In this document: positions 15,960 to 22,775 of the stretch, one piece after another
How the letters are laid out: the number at the start of each line of letters is the position of its first letter
Numbering within the stretch: position 1 is the stretch's first letter
From: a virus
DNA: 32,251 nucleotides
IMG/VR virus record: IMGVR_UViG_3300022752_000251
Span: 1-32,251 of that record
Reading direction: 5' to 3' (one strand)
Made by a program: the position numbers and the translations under genes
Notes under the pieces: model-generated
Seen by the model: the letters and a program-made list of their open reading frames with translations, nothing else
The model's database searches: none
Told to the model about the DNA's origin: nothing

Positions 15960-17150
15960 ATGGCTACATACACAGGCACTAACGCCTACACAGGCACAGG
16001 GTCGGGAACTCTTGGTGGTACTACTGGTTCTGCTGGTCTCGTCCAGCAAGCCTATGACCGCTTGCTAGAGTTTGCACTCCGTGCACAACCACTTATCCGC
16101 GATGTAGCAGATAAGAAGCCAGTTCAGCAGTCAATTCCAGGTTCAACTGTTTCATTGCAGATTTACAAGGATCTTGATAAGGTCACTGATACTCTTAATG
16201 AAACTCCTGACTTGGATGCTGTTGCTCTTGGTACACCAGACATCATCAACATTACGTTGAATGAATATGGTAATGCTGCAATTACGACTCGTCGTTTGCA
16301 GTTGTTCTCTCTTGCAGATGTTGATCCTGCTGTTGCAAACATTATTGCTTGGAACATGGCAGATTCGATTGACGATGTTGCACAGACTGAACTTTTAAAT
16401 GGTACTAATGTCATCCGTCAGGGTGCTCGTACCGCTACTTCAAGCATTGTTGATGCAGATGTATTCAACGCTGCTGCTGCTCGTAAGGCTGTAGCTAAGT
16501 TGCGTAGCAACAAAGCTATCTATCGTAAGGGTAGCATGTACTGGGCTGGTATCCATCCTGAAGTATCTCACGATCTTCGTAAGGAAACTGGTGCTGGTGC
16601 ATGGCGTACTCCTCACGAGTACCAGACCAACGATCAGATTTGGTCAGGTGAAATTGGTTCATTCGAAGGTGCTTACTACGTTGAGTCACCTCGTCTGTAC
16701 AATGCTGTAGATGGTGGCGACAATGCTACCTTTACTAACACTGGTGGTTCTGCAGGTACTTCAGGTACTAAGACCATCACCCTTACTGCTGCTACTACTT
16801 CAGGTACTCCTAAAGTTGGCGACAAGGTAAGTGGTACTAACGTTGGTACTGGTGCAAAGCTAACTGCTATCTCTACAGATGGTAAGACTCTTACCGTTGA
16901 CACCAACAACTCTGGTGCAGTTTCAGGAACGATTACTTTTACTCCTGTAACTAAGGTCTATCGTACGTTCTTTGCTGGACAGCAAGCTCTTGCTCAGGCT
17001 GTTGCAGAAGAACCACACGTAGTTATTGGTCCTATCACCGATAAATTGCAGCGTTTCCGTCCAATTGGATGGTACGGTGTGCTTGGTTTCAAGCTTTACC
17101 GTCAGGCTGCACTATACCGTGTAGAAAGCTCTTCGAGCATTACTGTTTAA
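15960..17150 (+). CDS. Major capsid protein with beta-rich insertion
   Basis: A 396-aa protein after the scaffold with a good SD (AAGGA). The likely HK97-like fold is suggested by the N-terminal arm (Thr/Gly-rich 1-25), helical 26-50, and E-loop and P-domain segments such as NEYGNAAITTRRLQLFSL and AYYVESPRLYN. Residues ~256-331 form a Ser/Thr/Gly/Val-rich insertion (KTITLTAATTSG ... KVGDKVSGTNVG ... TLTVDTN) that looks like an Ig-like or other surface beta domain. The chain then returns to capsid-like sequence (TFFAGQQALAQAVAEEPHVV). Codon choice is more GC-rich than in the upstream large genes, as expected for the most expressed protein. The absence of other capsid candidates supports this call. 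Confidence 0.93.
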   Translation: MATYTGTNAYTGTGSGTLGGTTGSAGLVQQAYDRLLEFALRAQPLIRDVADKKPVQQSIPGSTVSLQIYKDLDKVTDTLNETPDLDAVALGTPDIINITLNEYGNAAITTRRLQLFSLADVDPAVANIIAWNMADSIDDVAQTELLNGTNVIRQGARTATSSIVDADVFNAAAARKAVAKLRSNKAIYRKGSMYWAGIHPEVSHDLRKETGAGAWRTPHEYQTNDQIWSGEIGSFEGAYYVESPRLYNAVDGGDNATFTNTGGSAGTSGTKTITLTAATTSGTPKVGDKVSGTNVGTGAKLTAISTDGKTLTVDTNNSGAVSGTITFTPVTKVYRTFFAGQQALAQAVAEEPHVVIGPITDKLQRFRPIGWYGVLGFKLYRQAALYRVESSSSITV

Positions 17151-17166
17151 TACGGTTAGTCTTATT

Positions 17167-17185
17167 CCTCACCCACAAGGTGGGG
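17167..17185 (+). terminator. Hairpin after the capsid gene
   Basis: CCTCACC (17167-17173) pairs with GGTGGGG (17179-17185), including one T-G pair, around the loop CACAA, 16 bases after the capsid stop. No T-run follows (GATAGGGC), so it is more likely a partial terminator or an mRNA end-stabilising hairpin that reduces expression of the genes beyond the capsid. Confidence 0.5.
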
Positions 17186-17222
17186 GATAGGGCTAGGTGT
17201 ATTAATTGATGATTGGACAATT

Positions 17223-17471
17223 ATGTACTTGTTTACAACTCCTTATGTAGATGAACACTTAGATACTCGTGATCGTTTGTTTATGCGAACGTATTTAACT
17301 CGTGCTATTAGTGTTCTTAAAATTGAAGGTGAGTATTACGAGATGCGTTATCCATCACAAGATGAAATTGCTGAAGCAGAAATTGTCTATCAAGGTGGAC
17401 ATGACTACTATGTAGATGATGCAGAAGCTGCAGATTTAGTTGCTGCTGGTTATGAAGTTACGGCTTTGTAA
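17223..17471 (+). CDS. Small conserved-looking head/connector protein
   Basis: An 82-aa protein beginning MYLFTTPYVDEHLDTRDRLF and ending in DYYVDDAEAADLVAAGYEVTAL, a short turn-helix-strand end frequently seen in small phage proteins after the capsid gene. The ribosome site is weak (GGA six bases before the ATG). It follows the post-capsid hairpin, and its stop overlaps the next start. A head-completion or head-decoration role is possible from position; no motif proves it. Confidence 0.75.
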   Translation: MYLFTTPYVDEHLDTRDRLFMRTYLTRAISVLKIEGEYYEMRYPSQDEIAEAEIVYQGGHDYYVDDAEAADLVAAGYEVTAL

Positions 17472-17752
17472 TGGAGTTAACAGTAGTACTTCAGGTGTTA
17501 AGTTGTATATCAATGGCGATAGGTATCTTAACTGTAATAGGTAAAATATTAATTGTTAAACCATTGAAGGATTATATAAGTGAGCAAACACATAGTATCC
17601 AGCCTTACGCGAATGGCGGCAAATCTTTACCAGACGTTGCCAAGAATGTAGCAGAAATCAAAGCAAATTTAGATAATTTAGTTCATCAAGTTGATCGGGT
17701 AGAAAACAGATTAAATACCCATATAGAACAACATGTTAAAGGAGACGCATAG
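17471..17752 (+). CDS. Membrane/coiled-coil protein, DUF2746-like
   Basis: A 93-aa protein with a hydrophobic segment at ~5-30 (VVLQVLSCISMAIGILTVIGKILIV), a loop containing IQPYANGGKSLPD, and a coiled coil at ~56-88 (NVAEIKANLDNLVHQVDRVENRLNTHI) ending with His residues. The order resembles small actinobacterial phage proteins described as DUF2746 or holin-like membrane proteins. A holin role is possible, but a better holin candidate lies next to the M23 peptidase gene, so this one is left as a membrane protein. The start overlaps the previous stop (TAATG). Confidence 0.75.
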   Translation: MELTVVLQVLSCISMAIGILTVIGKILIVKPLKDYISEQTHSIQPYANGGKSLPDVAKNVAEIKANLDNLVHQVDRVENRLNTHIEQHVKGDA

Positions 17753-18093
17753 TGTCTGCAGGTATTTACAACATTAAAGCTGATCAAGGTTCTACATTTG
17801 TATTTAGTTTTACAATTACTACTGATAATGTTCCATGGAATTTAAGTGGTTACGCTGCACGTATGCAAGTTCGTGCTAGCACACAATCTACTTCTACTAT
17901 TCTTAATCTTGTAAGTCCAACTGATATTACTTTAACTTCTGCTGGTGTTGTTACAATTACTGCTAATGCTACTACTATGGCTGCTGTTGCTTCTGGTAGT
18001 TTTGTTTATGATATTGAAATTCAAAGTAATGGTGGTATTGTTACTCGTTTATTGCAAGGTAAATTTATTGTTACTCCAGAAGTGACACGATAA
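17752..18093 (+). CDS. BppU-N-like baseplate/fibre-attachment protein
   Basis: A 113-aa beta-rich protein starting with GTG in a TAGTG overlap. The pattern IKADQGSTFVFSFTI ... WNLSGYAARMQVR ... GSFVYDIEIQSNGGIVTRLLQGKFIVTPEVTR matches the Ig-like BppU N-terminal type domain seen in many phage baseplate or fibre-anchoring proteins. It stands directly before the fibre cluster and is likely to attach fibres to the virion. It has no enzymatic motif. The AAAGGAG SD is seven bases before the GTG. Confidence 0.75.
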   Translation: MSAGIYNIKADQGSTFVFSFTITTDNVPWNLSGYAARMQVRASTQSTSTILNLVSPTDITLTSAGVVTITANATTMAAVASGSFVYDIEIQSNGGIVTRLLQGKFIVTPEVTR

Positions 18094-18659
18094 TGTCTAC
18101 TGAAATTTCCGTTCAAGAACCTGATGTTGTTAAAATTTCTGTTAATCAAAATTCTGTAACTGTTTCTCCAAGTGAAATTTCTATTGATGTTGCCGTTAAT
18201 CCTGTTGATCCTACAATTGTAACTATTTCAAACGATCAGGGTCCACAAGGTATTCAAGGAATACAGGGTAATGTGGGGCCAACGGGCGACATTGGTGTTG
18301 TTATTTCTGGTACTGCCCCAAGTAACATTGCACAACTTTGGGCAGACACTTCTACTAGCAATGCGCAAGTTGCTGTGTTTGACGGTGGCACACCGTCTAG
18401 CCAGATTACTTCAATTAAGATCCGCCGTGGACTTGCATCTGCTTGGACTAATCAGGTCTTAGATGCTGGTGAGATCGGATTTGAAACCGACACTTTGCGA
18501 TTCAAGGTTGGGAACGGATCAACAGCTTGGTCAAGTTTGTCTTATGCAAAAGGTGACCTTCCTGCTTCGCCAACGATTAGTAATCCAACCTTGACTGGCA
18601 CAGTTACTATGACCGGTGCAACTGTTACGGGTGGAACAATCTCTGGGGGTTCAGCATGA
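18093..18659 (+). CDS. Modular tail-fibre protein (collagen-like, Mtd-N-like)
   Basis: A 188-aa fibre-type protein. Residues 1-48 are beta-rich; 49-67 (GPQGIQGIQGNVGPTGDIG) are collagen-like Gly-X-Y repeats that would trimerise. Next come an APSNIAQLWAD module (75-85) and, at ~107-152, a domain of the major-tropism-determinant N-terminal type (IKIRRGLASAWTN ... AGEIGFETDTLRFKVGNGST). The end is a Thr/Gly-rich beta repeat (TLTGTVTMTGATVTGG). Such modules are mixed and matched in phage fibres. The gene overlaps the next start by ATGA, so coupling is likely. It is probably a short connector fibre. Confidence 0.85.
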   Translation: MSTEISVQEPDVVKISVNQNSVTVSPSEISIDVAVNPVDPTIVTISNDQGPQGIQGIQGNVGPTGDIGVVISGTAPSNIAQLWADTSTSNAQVAVFDGGTPSSQITSIKIRRGLASAWTNQVLDAGEIGFETDTLRFKVGNGSTAWSSLSYAKGDLPASPTISNPTLTGTVTMTGATVTGGTISGGSA

Positions 18660-18826
18660 CCGCACTAAAAGTTTGGGATAGCGGAACTAACCAATGGGTT
18701 TCAATGACATTAACCCAGCAAAACAATGTTAAGATTTCTACATCTGCACCAACGGATACTTCTCAACTTTGGGCTGATCCTAATGACGTTACTTACACAG
18801 TTGCTATTGATGGTGGTTCTGCATGA
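18656..18826 (+). CDS. 56-aa fibre-module mini-protein
   Basis: A short gene joined to both neighbours by ATGA overlaps (18656-18659 and 18823-18826). It encodes 56 residues: [19 protein letters not shown], then a linker and [17 protein letters not shown]. The start repeats the [14 protein letters not shown] start of the next fibre, and the second part repeats the APxxxxQLWAD module of the previous one. Its perfect coupling and clear paralogy make it a real gene despite its size. It may be a separate small fibre subunit or a remnant of module shuffling. Confidence 0.8.
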   Translation: MTALKVWDSGTNQWVSMTLTQQNNVKISTSAPTDTSQLWADPNDVTYTVAIDGGSA

Positions 18827-20376
18827 GTGCTTTGAAATACTATGACACCACAACTGGCACTTGGAAGTATCTTGCCCAAGGCGTTAAAGGTGACAAGGGT
18901 GACAAAGGTGACACTGGAAACAATGGCAATGATGGCCAAGGTGTACCCACAGGTGGTACTACTGGTCAAGCTTTAATCAAAAACTCCAACACTAATTATG
19001 ACACTACTTGGACTACTTTATCCACAACTCCTTCTGGTAATGCTGGTGGAGATTTAACAGGAACTTATCCCAATCCAATTCTGAGTTCTGTTGGAACTGC
19101 TGGTACTTACACGCAGGTAACTACCGATTCCAAAGGTCGTGTAACGGCTGGTTCAAATGTTGTTTCAGTTAAAGAAAAATTGCTTACTGCTTTAACCAAC
19201 ATGGTTGGTCCAACAAATGCAATTCCTGCCGCAGATACAAGTTTGGTCTCAAGTACTAGCACTTCGGCAATTACTGGCGCAGTTGTTTATGCTTACAATA
19301 GTGGCAAATTTACATTTCGTGGTTTGAACCCAAGCGTTATTACTAATAGTAATAGCACAAGTTACTATCGAAACAATGCAACGCTGAGCAGTTCTGATCC
19401 AATTTACAATCAATTTTGGGTAGAGTTTGATTACTACGGTTCAAACTTTGACATTAGATACAACAACAATCAGCCTGGTGCAAACGCTGGGTATTCGCAA
19501 CTTTGGATTTGGGTTGACGGCGTTCCTACAAGTTCAACTGCTGTTTCTGCATCTGCGACATACAATCAAGACAGATACTATCAAGTAGTTTTTCCATCTG
19601 CCAAACAGCGCCGAATCCGCATTTTATTAGGTGGCCTTGATTTTGGTGGCATTGGTTTGAAAGATGTTACTGAAACTATTTTTCCAGTTAATCAAAAATT
19701 ATTAAAGGTAGCATTTTTAGATGCTTCTTGGTTTGCTGGTGGCAATGGTGGAGTTAGCGCACGAAACCTTGCAAATCAACTTGCTGTACAGTACGGCGAA
19801 ATGCTGAATGTTGATTACTACAATCTTTCCGTAGCTGGTACTGGTTATGTAAGAGGAAACAACACTGATCCAATTCTTAATGTTGTTACAGATAGCGGTG
19901 CTAATGGAGAAAACTGGTGTAGCTCTAATAGGTTATCGCCATTGACAACCATCCAGCCAGATTTAGTTGTAATCCAAGGAACAACTAACGATGATACTTT
20001 AGTAAGTTCGTATTATCAATTAGGCAATCATGCTACTTATGTTTACGACTACATTAAAACCAATTTGTCCGATACCAAAATTATTGTTTTTACTCGTGGG
20101 TCAAATACAAACACAAGTCAAAACGCAAGAGATAATGTGGCGGCTGTTACTGCTGCTGCTAATGCTCATTCATCTGTTATTGGTGTAGTTGACATTTACA
20201 CCGAGGGCTGGGTAACTGGAACATACACAGATTCAACTTCAACAGGAACTCAAGGTAACGGTCAAATCTACATCAGTGGTGGTGATTTGCATCCAAACGC
20301 CGCTGGTAACAAATACTACGCAAGCCGCATGTTTGACAGAACTTACGACATTATCAAGAACTACGCAAGGAGTTAA
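18823..20376 (+). CDS. Tail fibre with C-terminal SGNH hydrolase domain
   Basis: A 517-aa fibre enzyme. Order: [14 protein letters not shown] start (1-15); collagen-like [16 protein letters not shown] (23-38); a [11 protein letters not shown] ... [11 protein letters not shown] fibre module (75-110); a beta-rich region (120-290); then an SGNH/GDSL-type esterase domain (293-517). In the hydrolase, block I reads [10 protein letters not shown] with the nucleophile S302 in place of the usual GDS context, block III is GTTND (386-390) and block V is DLHPN with D488 and H490. The triad is therefore present. Such domains deacetylate or cleave esters on host surface glycans during adsorption. The start is ATG in an ATGA overlap. 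Substrate cannot be told from sequence. Confidence 0.88.
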   Translation: MSALKYYDTTTGTWKYLAQGVKGDKGDKGDTGNNGNDGQGVPTGGTTGQALIKNSNTNYDTTWTTLSTTPSGNAGGDLTGTYPNPILSSVGTAGTYTQVTTDSKGRVTAGSNVVSVKEKLLTALTNMVGPTNAIPAADTSLVSSTSTSAITGAVVYAYNSGKFTFRGLNPSVITNSNSTSYYRNNATLSSSDPIYNQFWVEFDYYGSNFDIRYNNNQPGANAGYSQLWIWVDGVPTSSTAVSASATYNQDRYYQVVFPSAKQRRIRILLGGLDFGGIGLKDVTETIFPVNQKLLKVAFLDASWFAGGNGGVSARNLANQLAVQYGEMLNVDYYNLSVAGTGYVRGNNTDPILNVVTDSGANGENWCSSNRLSPLTTIQPDLVVIQGTTNDDTLVSSYYQLGNHATYVYDYIKTNLSDTKIIVFTRGSNTNTSQNARDNVAAVTAAANAHSSVIGVVDIYTEGWVTGTYTDSTSTGTQGNGQIYISGGDLHPNAAGNKYYASRMFDRTYDIIKNYARS

Positions 20377-20378
20377 TA

Positions 20379-21371
20379 GTGCCACAGATTACACAGATTC
20401 AAGTTCGTAGAGATCCAGCTTCTACGTGGACTTCTGTTAACCCCACATTGGCTTCTGGTGAAATTGGATTTGAAACTGATACTGGTAAGTTAAAAATTGG
20501 TACAGGTTCTACTGCGTGGAACTCTTTAACTTATGTTACCGATGGATCTAAATTAACCGGTACTATTGCTGCTAGTACAGCAACTACTGCTACCAATGTT
20601 TCAGGAATTGTACTTGGAGCTAACGGCGGAACTGGTGTAGCAAATACTGGCAAAACTATTACCGTTTCTGGAAACACTACTGTTGGCTCTAGTACCAATA
20701 CTGTAAGTCTTGCAACAACAGGTAACACTTCTGTTACTCTGCCTACAAGCGGAACGCTAATTGGCTCCAATGATTCTAAAACAGTAACAGCCACAATGCT
20801 GTCGGATTACGCAACGGCACCAACATTATGGTTTTCTAAAGATGCAGACATAGGTTTGAACAATGGCAACAATGTTGCTAGCACCACTTACGACTGTTTT
20901 AATTTAACGAACGGTGTAACCGTTGCAAACAGTTCTCTTTACTACGTTGATTACTGTATTTTAGGAACTATTGCAAACGTTACTGGTGCAAGTCAGTCTA
21001 TTCGTATGACCATTGCTGGTAATGCTGTTGCTAATTTTAATTTTGCTACTGCGCTAGGTATGGGTGCACTTGCATCATCTACTGGTAGTACCTTTGCTTT
21101 ACAAGATCAATTAGGTTACATAAATGTTGCAAACACTACGTACTCCATTGGCGCTGTCACAAGTTCGCAAACTGCTATGAGTTTTAGTTTAAGTTTTCGA
21201 GGCGTATTAAGAACAGGCGCTACGGGGCAATACTTTCAGCCTAAAATTGGCGTAAATGCTGTTTCTGCTTCTGGCACAACTATTACGGTATTGCGTGAAT
21301 CTTATGGTTCGCTTCGATTAATTGGTTCATCATCTCCTGACTTCAAGTACCCAACAGGTTCGTGGTCATAA
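20379..21371 (+). CDS. Tail-fibre protein with Mtd-N-like head
   Basis: A 330-aa protein starting at GTG with AAGGAG six bases before. Residues 4-50 (IQVRRDPASTWTSVNP ... SGEIGFETDTGKLKIG ... STAWNSL) are of the Mtd N-terminal type, paralogous to the same module in the 188-aa fibre gene upstream. The middle (55-140) is Thr/Val/Gly-rich beta repeat. The C-terminal ~190 residues look like a globular beta receptor-binding tip (ANVTGASQSIRMTI ... YSIGAVTSSQTAMSFSLSF). It is likely a trimeric receptor-binding fibre. The stop overlaps the next gene by one base (TAATG). Confidence 0.85.
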   Translation: MPQITQIQVRRDPASTWTSVNPTLASGEIGFETDTGKLKIGTGSTAWNSLTYVTDGSKLTGTIAASTATTATNVSGIVLGANGGTGVANTGKTITVSGNTTVGSSTNTVSLATTGNTSVTLPTSGTLIGSNDSKTVTATMLSDYATAPTLWFSKDADIGLNNGNNVASTTYDCFNLTNGVTVANSSLYYVDYCILGTIANVTGASQSIRMTIAGNAVANFNFATALGMGALASSTGSTFALQDQLGYINVANTTYSIGAVTSSQTAMSFSLSFRGVLRTGATGQYFQPKIGVNAVSASGTTITVLRESYGSLRLIGSSSPDFKYPTGSWS

Positions 21372-21631
21372 TGGCATGTAGAACAGGTTGTTCAACTCAG
21401 GATCACGGATCTTGGGGAGATTGTTTACGAGCATCTAATCTTCAATTAACTACTGGTGATGCTAACAGCAATCTTATTTCTGGTGGTTGGACAAATAAAA
21501 AATGGAATAAAGAGTTGGACTTGTACGCTTCTGCAAGGAAGCAAGGCATTCAACCTGATGGTACAAGTACTGCAAAGATCCAGAAAGCCCTGGACATTAG
21601 TGAAAAAACAGGTGTTGCTTATGGCAGCTAA
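21371..21631 (+). CDS. MACRTGC-type small phage protein
   Basis: An 86-aa protein beginning MACRTGCSTQDHGSWGDCLR, with three cysteines and a histidine (C3, C7, H12, C18) that could bind a metal. The C-terminus has GIQPDGTSTAKIQKALDIS. Similar small Cys/His proteins (C-R-x-GC-x-TQDH-x-S) occur in many phages of Actinobacteria, of unknown function. A GTG upstream would add three residues, but the ATG in the TAATG overlap with the fibre stop is the natural start. The next gene starts 11 bases before this one ends. Confidence 0.8.
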   Translation: MACRTGCSTQDHGSWGDCLRASNLQLTTGDANSNLISGGWTNKKWNKELDLYASARKQGIQPDGTSTAKIQKALDISEKTGVAYGS

Positions 21632-21785
21632 ACATCCAGGATTCAAAGCAGTGCAATCCAGCATTGCCAAGAAACAAGGTATCAGTAAGAAAGCAGCTGG
21701 TGCAATTCTTGCGAGTTCTTCTCGTAAGGCTTCTGCTAAAGCTAAAAAATTAAATCCTAATTTAAAGAAAGTTAAAGGTAAATAA
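21621..21785 (+). CDS. Small basic Lys/Ala-rich protein
   Basis: A 54-aa, strongly basic protein (MAAKHPGFKAVQSSIAKKQG ... NPNLKKVKGK). A longer in-frame ORF exists, but its extra N-terminus overlaps the previous gene completely and lacks a ribosome site. The ATG at 21621 has AGGTG seven bases before. The helical segment GISKKAAGAILASSSRKASAKAKK resembles a short DNA-binding or Lys-rich tail. It is the first of four small basic genes in a row. It may bind packaged DNA or be an assembly factor. Its last codons (AAAGGTAAATAA) form the SD of the next gene. Confidence 0.75.
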   Translation: MAAKHPGFKAVQSSIAKKQGISKKAAGAILASSSRKASAKAKKLNPNLKKVKGK

Positions 21786-21786
21786 T

Positions 21787-22035
21787 ATGGCTACTGGAAA
21801 GAAGCCAGCACTGAAGGTGGTACGTAAGCCTAGTGCTTCTGCAATGAAAGCTGCTGATCGCAAGCAGGACGAAAAAATGATAAAGGGTATGGCTCCAAAG
21901 GCTAAGGCAGCATATAAAAAGGCTGACATTGCAATGGACAAGCGTAAGCCTTCTGCAAAAGCCGACATGAAAATGGATCGTGCTTTAGCTTCTAAAGTAA
22001 AGAAGCAATTCCCTATGAAACGAAAAGGAAAATAA
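21787..22035 (+). CDS. Small basic Lys-rich protein
   Basis: An 82-aa, highly basic protein with about a quarter Lys residues, Met-rich and Ala-rich, without hydrophobic core or cysteine. Pattern KKPALKVVRKPSASAMKAADRK ends in KKQFPMKRKGK. It looks disordered or helical, histone-like in composition only. AAAGG from the previous stop region provides the SD. Its last codons AAA GGA AAA again provide the SD of the next gene. A nucleic-acid-neutralising role in the virion is a guess from charge. Confidence 0.75.
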   Translation: MATGKKPALKVVRKPSASAMKAADRKQDEKMIKGMAPKAKAAYKKADIAMDKRKPSAKADMKMDRALASKVKKQFPMKRKGK

Positions 22036-22036
22036 T

Positions 22037-22240
22037 ATGCCAATGCATCCAACATTGACTGGAAAGTCACACCAGTCAGCAAAAAATCAGAGTGCTTCCA
22101 GTATCGGAAAGTACAAGTCAGACACCACTAAAGTTGGTCGTACTGCTAACGCATCAGGTTATAAGACTCGTTCATCTGCTACCGATGTTTCTTCTGTTCA
22201 GTCTGCGTTTAAGTCTAAGACTAAGCCAGCATCTAGTTAA
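22037..22240 (+). CDS. Small basic Ser/Lys-rich protein
   Basis: A 67-aa, Ser/Lys/Thr-rich protein (MPMHPTLTGKSHQSAKNQSA ... SKTKPASS), basic and without a clear fold. It sits in the run of small basic genes between the fibres and the 1037-aa gene, with an AAAAGGA ribosome site in the preceding gene. The family is not recognised. A virion or DNA-associated role is possible. Confidence 0.7.
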   Translation: MPMHPTLTGKSHQSAKNQSASSIGKYKSDTTKVGRTANASGYKTRSSATDVSSVQSAFKSKTKPASS

Positions 22241-22249
22241 GGAATAATA

Positions 22250-22528
22250 ATGGTCGATCCTCGTCTTAAACGTGCTGGAGTATCTGGTTACAATAAACCC
22301 AAGCGTACTCCTAGTCACCCTACTAAGTCTCATGTTGTTGTAGCTAAAGTTGGTTCACAAGTTAAGACGATTCGTTTCGGTCAACAGGGTGTCTCTGGCT
22401 CGCCTAAAAAGAAAGGTGAGTCAGAGGCATACCGTAAACGTCGTGAGTCTTTTAAAGCACGACATGCAAGTAACATCGCTAAAGGCAAAATGTCTGCAGC
22501 GTATTGGGCAGATAGGGTGAAGTGGTAA
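22250..22528 (+). CDS. DUF6321-like basic phage protein
   Basis: A 92-aa basic protein: RLKRAGVSGYNKPKRTPSHP, then SHVVVAKVGSQVKTIRFGQQGV, then ESEAYRKRRESFKARHASNI ending in KMSAAYWADRVKW. This order is characteristic of a small phage family (I recall it as DUF6321) widespread in marine and freshwater phages and in actinobacterial phages. The ending with RHxxNIxKGKMSAAYWAxxVKW is well conserved in such proteins. Function is not known; its high charge suggests nucleic-acid contact. The SD AAGGA precedes the ATG by about six bases. Confidence 0.85.
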   Translation: MVDPRLKRAGVSGYNKPKRTPSHPTKSHVVVAKVGSQVKTIRFGQQGVSGSPKKKGESEAYRKRRESFKARHASNIAKGKMSAAYWADRVKW

Positions 22529-22767
22529 TGGCTGTTGGTTTACAATTTAATTTAAATCGTGTTATTGGTAATACTATGACTGGTCCTACTTGGTATGACG
22601 CACAGAAAGCTGCCAATGTTTGGGCTAGTACTCCTACTTACCTTGATCTTCTTGGTGCTTTAAATTATAAAGCCGGTACATCTGGTCTTGGTTTAAATGC
22701 TGTTTGCAATTTACTTGCTGGTACTACTGGCTTAGATTCTGACGGTGCTTCTGAATTTTTTAGTTAG
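22528..22767 (+). CDS. Small neutral virion-associated protein
   Basis: A 79-aa protein starting at ATG in the TAATG overlap with the previous stop; an upstream GTG would add two residues and is not needed. It has the segment VIGNTMTGPTWYDAQKAANVWASTPTYLDLLGALNYKAGTSG, which looks like a compact helical domain with Gly-rich turns, and one cysteine. No membrane segment or motif identifies it. It stands between the basic cluster and the 1037-aa gene and is probably structural. Confidence 0.75.
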   Translation: MAVGLQFNLNRVIGNTMTGPTWYDAQKAANVWASTPTYLDLLGALNYKAGTSGLGLNAVCNLLAGTTGLDSDGASEFFS

Positions 22768-22775
22768 GATTTTTA

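Noticed and set aside
16676-16909. Minus-strand open frame of 77 aa in the capsid gene
   Set aside because: It is antisense to the repetitive beta insertion of the capsid gene and has no start signal.
17471-17752. Holin as the role of the 93-aa membrane protein
   Set aside because: It has a single clear membrane segment and a long coiled coil, and is far from the peptidase; the two-span protein at 30101 next to the lysis gene is the better holin.
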